NCBI GenBank assembly: GCA_942493365.1
Contig: OW818697.1
Location: forward strand, 806,001 to 870,000
Direction: 5' to 3'
DNA: 64,000 bases
Source of the DNA: UBA8949 sp942493365
Lineage (GTDB): Bacteria; Bacillota; Clostridia; Saccharofermentanales; UBA5734
In this document: positions 26,431 to 35,011 of the stretch, in pieces
Layout: the number at the start of each line of letters is the position of its first letter
How positions within the stretch are numbered: position 1 is the stretch's first letter
The notes under the pieces: model-generated
Seen by the model: the letters and a program-made list of their open reading frames with translations, nothing else
Databases searched by the model: none
What the model was told of the DNA's origin: nothing
Program-made: the position numbers and the translations under genes

Positions 26431-27323
26431 ATACAGCATATTTAATAGGTGTTGCTGCGGCGATTATTGCCGGCATTGCCTTCAACATGGGTATGGTGAT
26501 TCAGAAGCTGGCGGTCATGAAAACGTCCAATAAGACCAGTCTGATGCGGCAACTGATCCGCAGCCCCTTGTGGCTAATCGGATTCGGTTTGCAATTTGTC
26601 ATCGGTATGCCGCTGAACATGTTGGCTCAGTCGCAGATCGGTCCCATTTTAATCCCTGGACTGATGGCCATCGGGTTGATCGTGCTGACAATCGCCGCCA
26701 TCCGGCTCGCTGGCGAGTCGTTCCGGCTTGGTGACATTGCCGGAATAGCGCTAGTAATCGCTGCCGTCACTGTTTTTGGGCTCAGTCAAATGTCGGTGGA
26801 TATGCAGTTGATCGATTTATATGAGCCTGCTTTTTTGATCCGCCTGGTATGTTTCACGGTTGTGGTTGCAGCGCTGTCGCTTGTCTGCCACATCCGGCAA
26901 AAGGCGAATGTGCGCTTTCGTGGCATCTTGAGAACGCTGAACGCTGGCCTGATGCTGTCGCAATCAAACCTGTGGCTCGGCGTTTTAATGGCTTTACTGG
27001 CGAAATGGGGCGGCGGGTCCTTTACCATGATGGATCTCCTGTTCCTTGCCGTTGCATCAGGCATCGTTTTTGCCGGCAGCATGCTGGGGATTGCGGAGAC
27101 CCAGCGCGCCTTCCAGTTCGGCGAGGCTTCGAAACTGATCCCCATCCAGTATGTGCCTTCGCAGATTCTTCCGATTGCTGCGTTCTTTTTTGTTTTTCAG
27201 CTTAGTCCCGCTACGCCTTTCGCACTGCCTCTGGCTTTGGGTGGCATCATCTTTGTACTTTCGGGCGCAGTCTTGCTTGCGCGTCGTCAAATCATTCCAA
27301 AGGAAGGGGAACCAGATGCCTAA
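26427..27323 (+). CDS. DMT-superfamily (EamA/NIPA-like) transporter
   Basis: A 298-aa membrane protein with about nine hydrophobic helices and no signal peptide. Features typical of the NIPA/EamA-like part of the drug/metabolite superfamily are IIAGIAFNMGMVIQKLAV and the paired GLMAIGLIVLTIAAIRL region. It starts by a four-base overlap with the second dehydrogenase and ends in an eight-base overlap with the flavoprotein gene. The transported molecule is unknown (metal ions, metabolites or lipids are possible). Confidence 0.82.
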   Translation: MNTAYLIGVAAAIIAGIAFNMGMVIQKLAVMKTSNKTSLMRQLIRSPLWLIGFGLQFVIGMPLNMLAQSQIGPILIPGLMAIGLIVLTIAAIRLAGESFRLGDIAGIALVIAAVTVFGLSQMSVDMQLIDLYEPAFLIRLVCFTVVVAALSLVCHIRQKANVRFRGILRTLNAGLMLSQSNLWLGVLMALLAKWGGGSFTMMDLLFLAVASGIVFAGSMLGIAETQRAFQFGEASKLIPIQYVPSQILPIAAFFFVFQLSPATPFALPLALGGIIFVLSGAVLLARRQIIPKEGEPDA

Positions 27324-28794
27324 AAAGGTTATCGTCATCATCGGCGGTGGCATGGCGGGACTGATAACCGCCGCCTATCTGGCGCGGTCGGGATTTTCTG
27401 TACGGGTTTTTGAACAACATACGCAGGCCGGCGGCTATGTTTCGTCTTTTAAGCGCAAAGGTTTCACATTCCCTTCAGGTCCAACTTCCTTTGGCTCAAA
27501 CGGCATCGTTTTCCCGATACTGAAGGAGCTCGGCTTGGATGTGAATCAGCACTTTGTCCGCTCAGGACATCAGATCAGCTGGAACACCCATGATATCTCA
27601 TTAAAGAACCCGGCACAGACTCGACATGATTTGGAAAAATATTTCCCCAATCAAAAAGCCGGTTTGAGACGGTATTTCCGCTGGGTTGAGATTGGTGCGA
27701 CCGCCTTTCATGACTCGCTAAAAAGCGGGATGATGTTTGGCCGCCATGTTGTAAAAGCCATTCTTCAATTAGGTGTCAAACACCCGTTGTTTTTCTGGGC
27801 TTCCCTGGTCGCAAAAGGACAGACTAATCGAAGCCTGCATGACCGCTATTTCGATGATTTGTATTTGCGTCAAATGCTTAATCAGCTGGGTTTCCCGGTG
27901 ATGGCTGGCCAGAACACCCTCGGCATGTGGGCATCATACTATTACGACACCTGGGTACCTGTTGGAGGCATGCAATCCTTTGCCGATCTTTTCGTCCGAT
28001 CCATTCTGCAAAATGGCGGTGAGGTTCATTTTGGCAAGCGCATCAGCCGGATCAGAGTGGAAAACGCCCGAGCTGTCGGCGTGGAATTGCAGAATGGAGA
28101 ATTCATCCCGGCCGATTGGGTTGTGTCGGCTGCCGATCTGAACCATACTTGCTTTGAGCTGATTGAGCGAAACCATATCCCCGAGGCAATGATCAAAAAG
28201 CTTAAAAATGCCCGCCCTTCGGAATCATTATTTGCAGTTTTTTTAGGCTTGAATAATAGTCCGGCTCTGGCAGCGGCTTTGAAACGCTTTCACGAAAGCC
28301 ATGTGGTTTTCACCTGTGCTGACGGTCAATACATTAAACTTGTTTTGCTGAGCAAAGATGATTTAACGGCAGCACCAGTTGGGAAGCATGCCTTATTCAT
28401 TGCTGCGCTCAGTCCATATGAGGATTGGGAACCGACAAAGGGCAACCGCGAAGCCTATTTGTCGCAAAAAAAGGCCTGCGCAGACGATCTTATCACACGC
28501 GCCGAAGAATTCCTGCCGGGGTTGCGTGCTCACATTGAAGTTCAAGATGCCGCTTCGCCGCTCACCTACGAGCGTTACACCGCCAATTGGTGCGGCAGCA
28601 CATCGGGCTGGAACTGGAATCCGATGTACGCTCCACACTTCGACTTTGCGCTGGACCTGCCGATTAAAAACTTTTACCCAGTCGGCCACTACGTTTACAA
28701 CCCAGGCGGCGTCCCGACAGCCATGATAACCGCATGGTACATTGTAAAAGAAATTGTAAAAAATGACGAGGCGAGAATTATAATTCCCCCTTGA
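27316..28794 (+). CDS. Phytoene-desaturase-like FAD oxidoreductase (CrtI/retinol reductase type)
   Basis: A 492-aa flavoprotein. The FAD-binding GxGxxG is VIIGGGMAGLITAAYLARSG near residue 6, followed by FEQHTQAGGYVSSFKRKGF and FPSGPTSF, as in carotenoid isomerases, phytoene desaturases and all-trans-retinol 13,14-reductases. The C-terminal FAD motif is around YNPGGVPTAMITAW. The start ATG at 27316 lies inside the end of the transporter gene. No carotenoid synthase is nearby, so the substrate is open; an unsaturated isoprenoid or fatty-acid-like molecule is likely. Confidence 0.88.
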   Translation: MPKKVIVIIGGGMAGLITAAYLARSGFSVRVFEQHTQAGGYVSSFKRKGFTFPSGPTSFGSNGIVFPILKELGLDVNQHFVRSGHQISWNTHDISLKNPAQTRHDLEKYFPNQKAGLRRYFRWVEIGATAFHDSLKSGMMFGRHVVKAILQLGVKHPLFFWASLVAKGQTNRSLHDRYFDDLYLRQMLNQLGFPVMAGQNTLGMWASYYYDTWVPVGGMQSFADLFVRSILQNGGEVHFGKRISRIRVENARAVGVELQNGEFIPADWVVSAADLNHTCFELIERNHIPEAMIKKLKNARPSESLFAVFLGLNNSPALAAALKRFHESHVVFTCADGQYIKLVLLSKDDLTAAPVGKHALFIAALSPYEDWEPTKGNREAYLSQKKACADDLITRAEEFLPGLRAHIEVQDAASPLTYERYTANWCGSTSGWNWNPMYAPHFDFALDLPIKNFYPVGHYVYNPGGVPTAMITAWYIVKEIVKNDEARIIIPP

Positions 28795-28882
28795 AAACGA
28801 TCCGATTGCTTTGATAACATTTGAATTTGTTGAAATATCTTGTAATATGGAGATATAAAATATTACAGGAGGCCAACCAGCG

Positions 28883-28906
28883 ATGGAAAATATTGAACAA
28901 TTATGA
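28883..28906 (+). CDS. Seven-codon leader peptide coupled to a lipoprotein
   Basis: Frame MENIEQL with the strong ribosome site AGGAGG (28867-28872) ten bases upstream. Its TGA stop overlaps the ATG of the lipoprotein (ATGA). The lipoprotein gene itself has no ribosome site in front of its ATG, so ribosomes likely reach it by finishing this leader. Confidence 0.5.
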   Translation: MENIEQL

Positions 28907-29961
28907 GTACTTTTCTGAAAATGCTCGTTGTCACCTCCATCGTTTTGGCCCTGCTCTTGTCGGGCTGTCAGTGGGTTGCCGTCACCACCGACGGCGCCAG
29001 CACCACCGGATCCAGCAGCGAGCAGACCACGTTGGAAACGACCACGTCCGTCGTGACCTCATCGACGGGGACAGCAGTGACAACGATTGTGACTACAGCG
29101 CCGACCACTGTGCCGACCACCGCCAGCACGGCGAATTATGTCATGACGACCAAGCGGGATCTGCTCGTGATGCTGCTGGCCTATCCCGACGATGTTCTTG
29201 GTGTCGAGCAGCAGAGCGGCCAGGTTTTTCTGGTCATGGCCTCGGGCACGCGGTTGCTCTACGATGACCAACGCGCCAAGACGATCGATGAAAAGTACTC
29301 AGATGCTGATATTCAAGATATGCTTGAGGTTTCATACCCACTGACGCAGGTTGACACCCTGATGCCCGAGGATGTCGATCCTGGCCGCTACCGTTGCTAT
29401 GCCTTGCTTAACGAACTTTATGGTAGCACCAAGACGGCGATTTCTGCCAATCTGGTTACTGTCGACTGGGGAACGCAGCACCTGCCTTTTAACCAACAAG
29501 CCGCGGCATCAGCCGCGCTGCTGGCCATCGCTGAGCAGACCGCCCAGCTGGCTGCCACTAAACCGGAAACCGCGGCGGCGCTTTATCCGTCCAGCGGCAC
29601 CTTCAACTACCGCGTGATTGCCGGCACCGACCGGCTGAGCCCGCACGCCTACGCCATGGCGATTGACATCAACAGCACCGACGGCGGCTACTGGCGCTGG
29701 ATGGACTATGCCGATGGCGCCCAGCTGCTCGCCAATTATCCGCAGGACGTGGTCAGGATTTTTGAAGACAACAATTTCATTTGGGGTGGCAAATGGCATC
29801 ATTTTGATCTGTTCCATTTCGAATATCGTCCGGAAATCCTGCACAAAGCCCGCTGTTTCGCCGCAACGCCCGGCCCGGGTCAACCCTGGTATCAGGGCGC
29901 CGACCTGGATGATGCTGCCGTGCAGCGCGCTATTGATAAAATCGAGGCGGTTCTGGGCTGA
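28903..29961 (+). CDS. Lipoprotein with M15 (VanY-like) carboxypeptidase domain
   Basis: A 352-aa lipoprotein; the lipobox LLLSGC puts the lipid on Cys22. A Thr/Ser-rich linker (about residues 30-80) spans the wall. The C-terminal domain has SPHAYAMAIDIN (zinc ligands His and Asp; the family SxHxxGxAxD with Gly to Ala) and WHHFDLFHFEYRPE (catalytic and third zinc ligand region), so it probably cuts D-Ala-D-Ala or a related peptide of peptidoglycan. Translation is probably coupled to the leader at 28883. The enzymatic type (D,D- or L,D-peptidase) is not decided. Confidence 0.82.
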   Translation: MSTFLKMLVVTSIVLALLLSGCQWVAVTTDGASTTGSSSEQTTLETTTSVVTSSTGTAVTTIVTTAPTTVPTTASTANYVMTTKRDLLVMLLAYPDDVLGVEQQSGQVFLVMASGTRLLYDDQRAKTIDEKYSDADIQDMLEVSYPLTQVDTLMPEDVDPGRYRCYALLNELYGSTKTAISANLVTVDWGTQHLPFNQQAAASAALLAIAEQTAQLAATKPETAAALYPSSGTFNYRVIAGTDRLSPHAYAMAIDINSTDGGYWRWMDYADGAQLLANYPQDVVRIFEDNNFIWGGKWHHFDLFHFEYRPEILHKARCFAATPGPGQPWYQGADLDDAAVQRAIDKIEAVLG

Positions 29962-30053
29962 ACGCGCAAAAGTATTCTTGGGGCATAAAGATGGCACATT
30001 CTTTAGTAATGATATTTCTCAAATATCAGAGGAAGAAAGGCATCAGTTCAATT

Positions 30054-32231
30054 ATGAAAAAAGCATTTCTAGTTTTATTCTTCGTATTGGTAGTCAGTCA
30101 GGTGGCATCCTGCAGCTCGCCCACGACAGGGAATGCCTCGGACTCTGCGAACCCCTTATTCACCAGTGCTCCGGATACAGCAACGCGCGACGCGAATCGC
30201 CTGTTCAATCCCAGGGACATTATGAATTTCATGCATTTAGATTGGGAAGAATACAGTCGAAATGAAATTGATACGCCTGTTCCGGCGGTAGTCGCAAGAA
30301 GTCATGTCAGCATCTTTTGCCCGGGGTTTTTCGGCGGATCATTGCTGACGCCCGAAGAGATTTCGGGAGGTCAAAATGATATGCGCTTTTCCAGAGAATA
30401 TGGCATCAGCGTTTTGGTCTGGATATCTTCCAGCGGATACGAGGGCAGTATTCCCGAGAGTATCAAACCGCGCGTCATGCAGGCGGCTATGAAAGATTTG
30501 GATGGCAATCCGATCATGTCCAGAGCGATCGGCAATACGCCCATGACCTGTCAGAATAATCCTGTCTGGCTTGAGATCAAAGCGGAAGAGATAGCAGTGA
30601 TCAGCGATTCGGATTTTGGCGGTTTTGGCGTGGACGAACCTTATAGCAATTATGAAAGCGTTAATTTTGGTGGCTGTTACTGCCAGTATTGCATGGCAGG
30701 ATTTACGGCTTACCTCAAAGAAAATTTGAGCGCTGCCGATTTAAACGATCGTGGCATCAAAGATATCAAGACCTTCAATTACGCAGAATACCTCAAACAA
30801 AACTTTTATGACGAGTACAAGGCAGCTCTCAAAAACACCGATAACCCCCTTGGCCTCGCCGATCTGTCGGCTATGCCGCTGGTTGATGAATTTTTACGTT
30901 ATCAGTATGAAGTCAGTACCAACTACATGAAATATTTGCGGGCTAAGGTCGATGATCAGTCCGAAAAGTTAGGCAAGCCCATCCCCATGGGCGCAAATTT
31001 TTGGGGTTTGAAGTATCTGGGTGCAGCCGACACGGTTGATTGTGTGACCTCTGAAATCAACATCAAGATGGTTCCTGACGCGAACTCGATTGTCGCTTAT
31101 GAGATTGGCAATGCGATCGACGCGCCCGTTCTCGCCTCGCCAAGTTCAGGTGATTGGGAAGTGATGACCGGTCCTGACGCCGCCGGCCTGATGAAAATAT
31201 ATACCGCGGAGGCTTATGCGCACGGCGGCATCATGTCCTCGCCCTACGAAAGCCCGTTTTTCCAATACGGACTGGACAACAGCGATGTGTTGGCCGGACA
31301 ATTTGATATGAACAAACTCTATCCATATTATGACTACATCTACAAGAATCCGATGCTGTTTGAACATCTTTGGCCAACCGCCAAGGTCGGCATGCTATAT
31401 TCAAATGGCTCGATGGATAAAGCCTACAAGACAAATGCTGAAAACGAGTTTTGGGTCGAAGCGATGCAGCTGTTTACCGCCAACATCCCTATGCGGGTTG
31501 TCTTTGACGGTGATGGCAAGCTTTCGCAAAAGAGCATGACGGCAGATGATTTCGACGGACTCGATCTGGTGATTCTGCCTGGCGATGTCGTGTTGGACAG
31601 CACGGACATCAGCCTTTTATCGGACTTCATGAACAGCGGCGGTCAAGTCATTTCCTTCAATGCGACGACCCCAATATCGCAGCTTGACGGACTGATCAGT
31701 GCCAGCGGTAAACCTGAAACAGAGCTTGTGCAAACGGTAAAGACGTCGTATTCAGAATCATTCACGATCAATAACCCGAGCGTTTTGGTGACGCCCTATT
31801 TCAGCACGGCTGTTTCCGGCTACGTCTTCCATCTGGTCAATTATTCTTTTGATGCCGCGCTTCACGACGTTAATCCCCAAAAGGATATCACGATGGAGGT
31901 TATAAACGATTTCCCATCTGACTTGCGAGAAATCGGCGTTTATTACAAGACCCCCGAAAGCAATACTTTGACGGAACTGAAATGGACAGCTTCGCAGGGC
32001 AAGTTAAATTTCAGTATTCCGGAGATGTCGGCCTGGGCGACTGTCGTGATCGGGCAAAAGGACAGCGTGCTCGCGCTCAACCAGCTCGACGTGGCAAAGT
32101 CGGCTTTTGATACCAGGGGCATGGTTCAGCTCGATGCCAATGTTGCTGCAATCCTTGCAGAAGCGCAGATTCTTTTCGATCAAGGCCATTACGATGAAAT
32201 GCTGCAAAAATGCGGAGAATTGCCAAAGTAG
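30054..32231 (+). CDS. Large lipoprotein with a glycoside-hydrolase-like TIM barrel
   Basis: A 725-aa lipoprotein, lipobox QVASC (Cys20). The middle has features of a clan-A type barrel, e.g. FGGFGVDEPYSNYESVNFGG and CYCQYCMAGFTAYL, and then a domain with LVILPGDVVLDSTDISLLSD and GGQVISFNATT, as in the second (trimerisation, GATase-like) domain of GH42 and related enzymes. I cannot name the family or the substrate. A possible acid is the Asp/Glu pair in GVDEPYS. The start at 30054 (MKKAFLVL) is chosen for the signal peptide; ATGs upstream give no better signal. It is the last good gene before the broken nucleotidyltransferase. Confidence 0.7.
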   Translation: MKKAFLVLFFVLVVSQVASCSSPTTGNASDSANPLFTSAPDTATRDANRLFNPRDIMNFMHLDWEEYSRNEIDTPVPAVVARSHVSIFCPGFFGGSLLTPEEISGGQNDMRFSREYGISVLVWISSSGYEGSIPESIKPRVMQAAMKDLDGNPIMSRAIGNTPMTCQNNPVWLEIKAEEIAVISDSDFGGFGVDEPYSNYESVNFGGCYCQYCMAGFTAYLKENLSAADLNDRGIKDIKTFNYAEYLKQNFYDEYKAALKNTDNPLGLADLSAMPLVDEFLRYQYEVSTNYMKYLRAKVDDQSEKLGKPIPMGANFWGLKYLGAADTVDCVTSEINIKMVPDANSIVAYEIGNAIDAPVLASPSSGDWEVMTGPDAAGLMKIYTAEAYAHGGIMSSPYESPFFQYGLDNSDVLAGQFDMNKLYPYYDYIYKNPMLFEHLWPTAKVGMLYSNGSMDKAYKTNAENEFWVEAMQLFTANIPMRVVFDGDGKLSQKSMTADDFDGLDLVILPGDVVLDSTDISLLSDFMNSGGQVISFNATTPISQLDGLISASGKPETELVQTVKTSYSESFTINNPSVLVTPYFSTAVSGYVFHLVNYSFDAALHDVNPQKDITMEVINDFPSDLREIGVYYKTPESNTLTELKWTASQGKLNFSIPEMSAWATVVIGQKDSVLALNQLDVAKSAFDTRGMVQLDANVAAILAEAQILFDQGHYDEMLQKCGELPK

Positions 32232-32532
32232 CGGAGGTGATCGGTGCCTCTCTGCTGCTTTATTTCAAGGGCGTGGTGCCTGATTTTCACGATATCGATC
32301 TGATGGTGGCGGAGACGGATGTCGAAAAGGCCAAAAAAGTCCTGCTAACGTTTGGCAAACAATTACCTGCGAATCCCAAGACCCAGTACTAAACTAATTA
32401 TTTTCTGGAGTTTGATGTGGGTGGTGTTGACATCGATGTGATGGCAGGTTTCACGATTGTCTGCAATGGCGCCGCTACTATCAACTGATGGGCAGAACCG
32501 ACAAAATTGAAATAATCGATCGGCGTAAATAG
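32210..32532 (+). pseudogene. Broken nucleotidyltransferase-like gene
   Basis: Frame from 32210 reads GASLLLYFKGVVPDFHDIDL then MVAETDVEKAKKVL, an HEPN/minimal-nucleotidyltransferase-type start, and is cut by TAA at 32390. The same frame continues after the stop with YFLEFDVGGVDIDVMAGFTI and ends at 32488; the next frame continues with RRYYQLMGRTDKIEIIDRRK to 32532. So it carries one nonsense mutation and one frameshift. The start overlaps the end of the lipoprotein gene. The gap to the SDR gene (32533-32621) is AT-rich and carries one GGGAACAT at 32557-32564. Confidence 0.75.
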
Positions 32533-32621
32533 TAAAAAGAAAAAGCATGCGAAATGGGGAACATTTATATATAATATGCGTAGAATATTTTCGCTTATGC
32601 ATTGGAGCGAGGTAAATTCAA

Positions 32622-33410
32622 ATGAAAACCGTACCCTTCAAAGAAAAATACGGACCGTACGCGCTGGTCGCCGGAGGCTCGGACGGCCTTGGCTACGCCT
32701 TCGCTGAGGCGATTGGGCGGCGGGGCTTGAACCTGGTCCTCATCGCGCGACAGCACGAGCGTCTGCAAGCGGCGGCGGCGCAGCTTCGAGAAACTTTCGC
32801 AATCGATGTCATTTCGATCGAAGCCGATATGGCCGATTTTGAGTATATGAAGAAATTGATCGGCAAGCTAAAAGTCTCCATTGGCTTGCTGGTTTACAAC
32901 GCCGCCTTTGCGCCGATTGGCTTGTTCGAAAATACAAGTGAAGAGAAGTTGGCGCTGGCCGCTGCCGTCAATGTCAAGGCGCCGCTGCTGCTGACCAAAA
33001 TGCTGTCGGCGTCCATGATCCAGCAAAAGCGAGGCGGCATTATACTGATGTCTTCACTGGCCGGGGCGCAGGGCAGCCCGAAACTTGCGGCATATGCAGC
33101 CACCAAATCATTCAACGCCATTTTGGCCGAAGGTCTGTGGCAGGAACTCAAGCCGCACGGCATCGATGTCTTGGCCTGCTGTGCCGGTGCCATTCTGACG
33201 CCGGGTTATCAGCAGGCAGCGAATGCCAAGCCTGCACCCGGCGCGTTGAAAGCCAGCGAAGTCGCAGAACAAACCTTGAAGGCTTTAGACAGAGGTCCGA
33301 TCATCATCCCTGGCACCATCAACAAAATTGGCCGCTTTGTCCTAACGCGACTATTGAGCAGACGCGCCGCAATTGCCATCATGTCGAAAAACACAGGAGG
33401 TTTATCATGA
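32622..33410 (+). CDS. Short-chain dehydrogenase/reductase (SDR), copy 1
   Basis: A 262-aa NAD(P)-dependent oxidoreductase. The nucleotide fold is VAGGSDGLGYAFAEAIGRRG (TGxxxGxG variant with Ala-Gly-Gly), then LLVYNAAF, the active Ser in LMSSLAGAQGS and the Tyr-Lys pair in YAATKSF. SDRs that look like this include 17-beta-hydroxysteroid and 3-ketoacyl reductases. Its end is overlapped by the start of the sterol-reductase-like membrane protein, so the two enzymes probably work on the same lipid or steroid-like substrate. GAGCGAGGT lies before the ATG. Confidence 0.88.
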   Translation: MKTVPFKEKYGPYALVAGGSDGLGYAFAEAIGRRGLNLVLIARQHERLQAAAAQLRETFAIDVISIEADMADFEYMKKLIGKLKVSIGLLVYNAAFAPIGLFENTSEEKLALAAAVNVKAPLLLTKMLSASMIQQKRGGIILMSSLAGAQGSPKLAAYAATKSFNAILAEGLWQELKPHGIDVLACCAGAILTPGYQQAANAKPAPGALKASEVAEQTLKALDRGPIIIPGTINKIGRFVLTRLLSRRAAIAIMSKNTGGLS

Positions 33411-34483
33411 CTACATTTTTGGGTTTGATCACACCGCTGGTCGCATACCTGATGATTACGCTTTTGCACCTCATCATCCCGGCTAAAAAAATGAAGGGTT
33501 ATGTCAAAAACGAAAAAACCGGCAAGGTTATGAATTACAGGATCAATGGCAAATATGTGCTACTGGCCAGCATGCTGATCTGGTTTGTGCTGGGCTATTT
33601 CAAGATCGTGCCCTACACCTGGCTGTATGAAACCCGCTGGCTGGGCCTGATGGGCGCGGTCGTGATCGGGCTGGCCTTTTCATTTTTCATCGTGCTCAAA
33701 AATCCAGCGACCGGCCGATCCTTCCTGGCTGACTTTTGGTTTGGCCGAGCCAAAGATGTGCAGCTCAAAGACGGCCTGGTCGATGCCAAGATGTGGTTTT
33801 ATCTGATCGGCGCTGTCACCCTTCAACTCAATGTGCTTTCATTTGCGACGTATCACATCATGAACGTCGCCATTATAAACTATGGCTTCCTGCTTGGCTG
33901 CGCCATGATCACCTGGTTTTGTTTTGACTATCTGATCTTCGAAAAAATCCACCTCTGGACCTACGATTTTATTGCCGAACGCGTCGGCTTCAAACTGGGC
34001 TTTGGCTGTCTGACCTTCTACCCCTATTTCTATGCTGTCGCCCTGTGGTTTACGGCGGACCTGCCCAACCCGGGGTTGCCCGTCTGGCTGACGATCCTCT
34101 TTGGTACCCTCTTCCTGGGCGGTTGGGTCTTGACCCGCGGTGCCAACATGCAGAAGTATTTCTTCAAAATTGCGCCCGATCGCAAATTCCTCTGGATCAA
34201 ACCGGAAGCCCTAAGCGACGGCAAGCGCACACTGTTGGCCAACGGCTACTGGGGCGCCAGCCGTCACATCAACTATCTCGGCGAAATCATCCAGGCCATC
34301 GCCGTCGCACTGGCCTGCGGCTACCCGGGACTCTGGATGGTCTGGCTGTACCCGGCTTATTACATCGGCCTGATGTTCTCCCGCCAGGCCGACGACGACA
34401 AGGTCTGCCGGGCCAAATACGGCGAGCTCTGGGATCAGTACACCGCGAAAGTGAAATACAAGATTATTCCATATATTTATTGA
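33407..34483 (+). CDS. ERG4/ERG24-type sterol reductase-like membrane protein
   Basis: A 358-aa protein with about eight membrane helices. The C-terminal signature resembles that of delta-14/delta-24(28) sterol reductases: LLANGYWGASRHINYLGE, where the family has GWWG, RH, NYxGD, then QADDDKVCRAKYGELWDQY and KYKIIPYIY at the very end. In eukaryotes these reduce sterol double bonds with NADPH; few bacteria have them, and related folds also include isoprenylcysteine methyltransferases. The start ATG at 33407 has AGGAGG upstream. It overlaps the SDR stop by four bases. Confidence 0.75.
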   Translation: MTTFLGLITPLVAYLMITLLHLIIPAKKMKGYVKNEKTGKVMNYRINGKYVLLASMLIWFVLGYFKIVPYTWLYETRWLGLMGAVVIGLAFSFFIVLKNPATGRSFLADFWFGRAKDVQLKDGLVDAKMWFYLIGAVTLQLNVLSFATYHIMNVAIINYGFLLGCAMITWFCFDYLIFEKIHLWTYDFIAERVGFKLGFGCLTFYPYFYAVALWFTADLPNPGLPVWLTILFGTLFLGGWVLTRGANMQKYFFKIAPDRKFLWIKPEALSDGKRTLLANGYWGASRHINYLGEIIQAIAVALACGYPGLWMVWLYPAYYIGLMFSRQADDDKVCRAKYGELWDQYTAKVKYKIIPYIY

Positions 34484-34484
34484 T

Positions 34485-34904
34485 ATGAATGCGATGAAAA
34501 ATGCCCTTGATCAATTGCTTCTGGCTTACAAAGTACAACCGGTCGGGAGGGGTTATATTGATTGCATAACAACAATCGATAATGCCGCTGGATTTATCCG
34601 TGGCTTGACCGACTTGGGCGTTGAAGTTACGGAAATTTCTTGGTGGTGCCATTGCCCGATTAACGGCAGCAAAACAACTGGCTGTCCACATGGTGGGGGT
34701 GGTCCGAGAAGCTTATATTTCGATGGCTGGTTTAGCGAGATGTATCAGGTTCCGAACGTCAAATTTGAGAACAACGATGAAATCATGTCTTTCCTGGTGG
34801 GCACCTGGCCAACGATACCAGAATATCTGCCCTGCCTGGTTCCTGCCTTTTGGCTGGATGTTCCGGACGACTGGCGAAACCTTTTGGAGAGTCACGTGAA
34901 ATAG
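34485..34904 (+). CDS. Hypothetical protein
   Basis: A 139-aa protein with no family I recognise. It starts one base after the sterol-reductase-like gene (TGATATG), which suggests coupled translation; ATG 34494 is the alternative. The middle has a Trp/Cys/His-rich part (ISWWCHCPINGSKTTGC) that could bind a metal. No signal peptide or membrane helix. Its TAG stop lies in the first copy of the 11-bp motif ahead of the Fic-fold gene. Confidence 0.6.
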   Translation: MNAMKNALDQLLLAYKVQPVGRGYIDCITTIDNAAGFIRGLTDLGVEVTEISWWCHCPINGSKTTGCPHGGGGPRSLYFDGWFSEMYQVPNVKFENNDEIMSFLVGTWPTIPEYLPCLVPAFWLDVPDDWRNLLESHVK

Positions 34905-35000
34905 GGAACATTATATCGAAATAGTTGCTATTATGTTCCCTATAGTATTCTTGCATTATAGGGAACATTGTCGTAAAATATGAGCATATTAGTTCCCTAT
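34901..35000. repeat. Four copies of an 11-bp motif in front of the Fic-fold gene
   Basis: ATAGGGAACAT occurs at 34901-34911 (plus), 34933-34943 (minus) and 34958-34968 (plus), and as the near copy TAGTTCCCTAT at 34990-35000 (minus). They form two inverted pairs with the same geometry: each pair starts 32 bases apart (21-base spacers), and the pairs are 14 bases apart. The last copy abuts the ribosome site of the gene at 35012. A duplicated operator is the simplest reading. Confidence 0.75.
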
Positions 35001-35011
35001 GGAGACTGACA

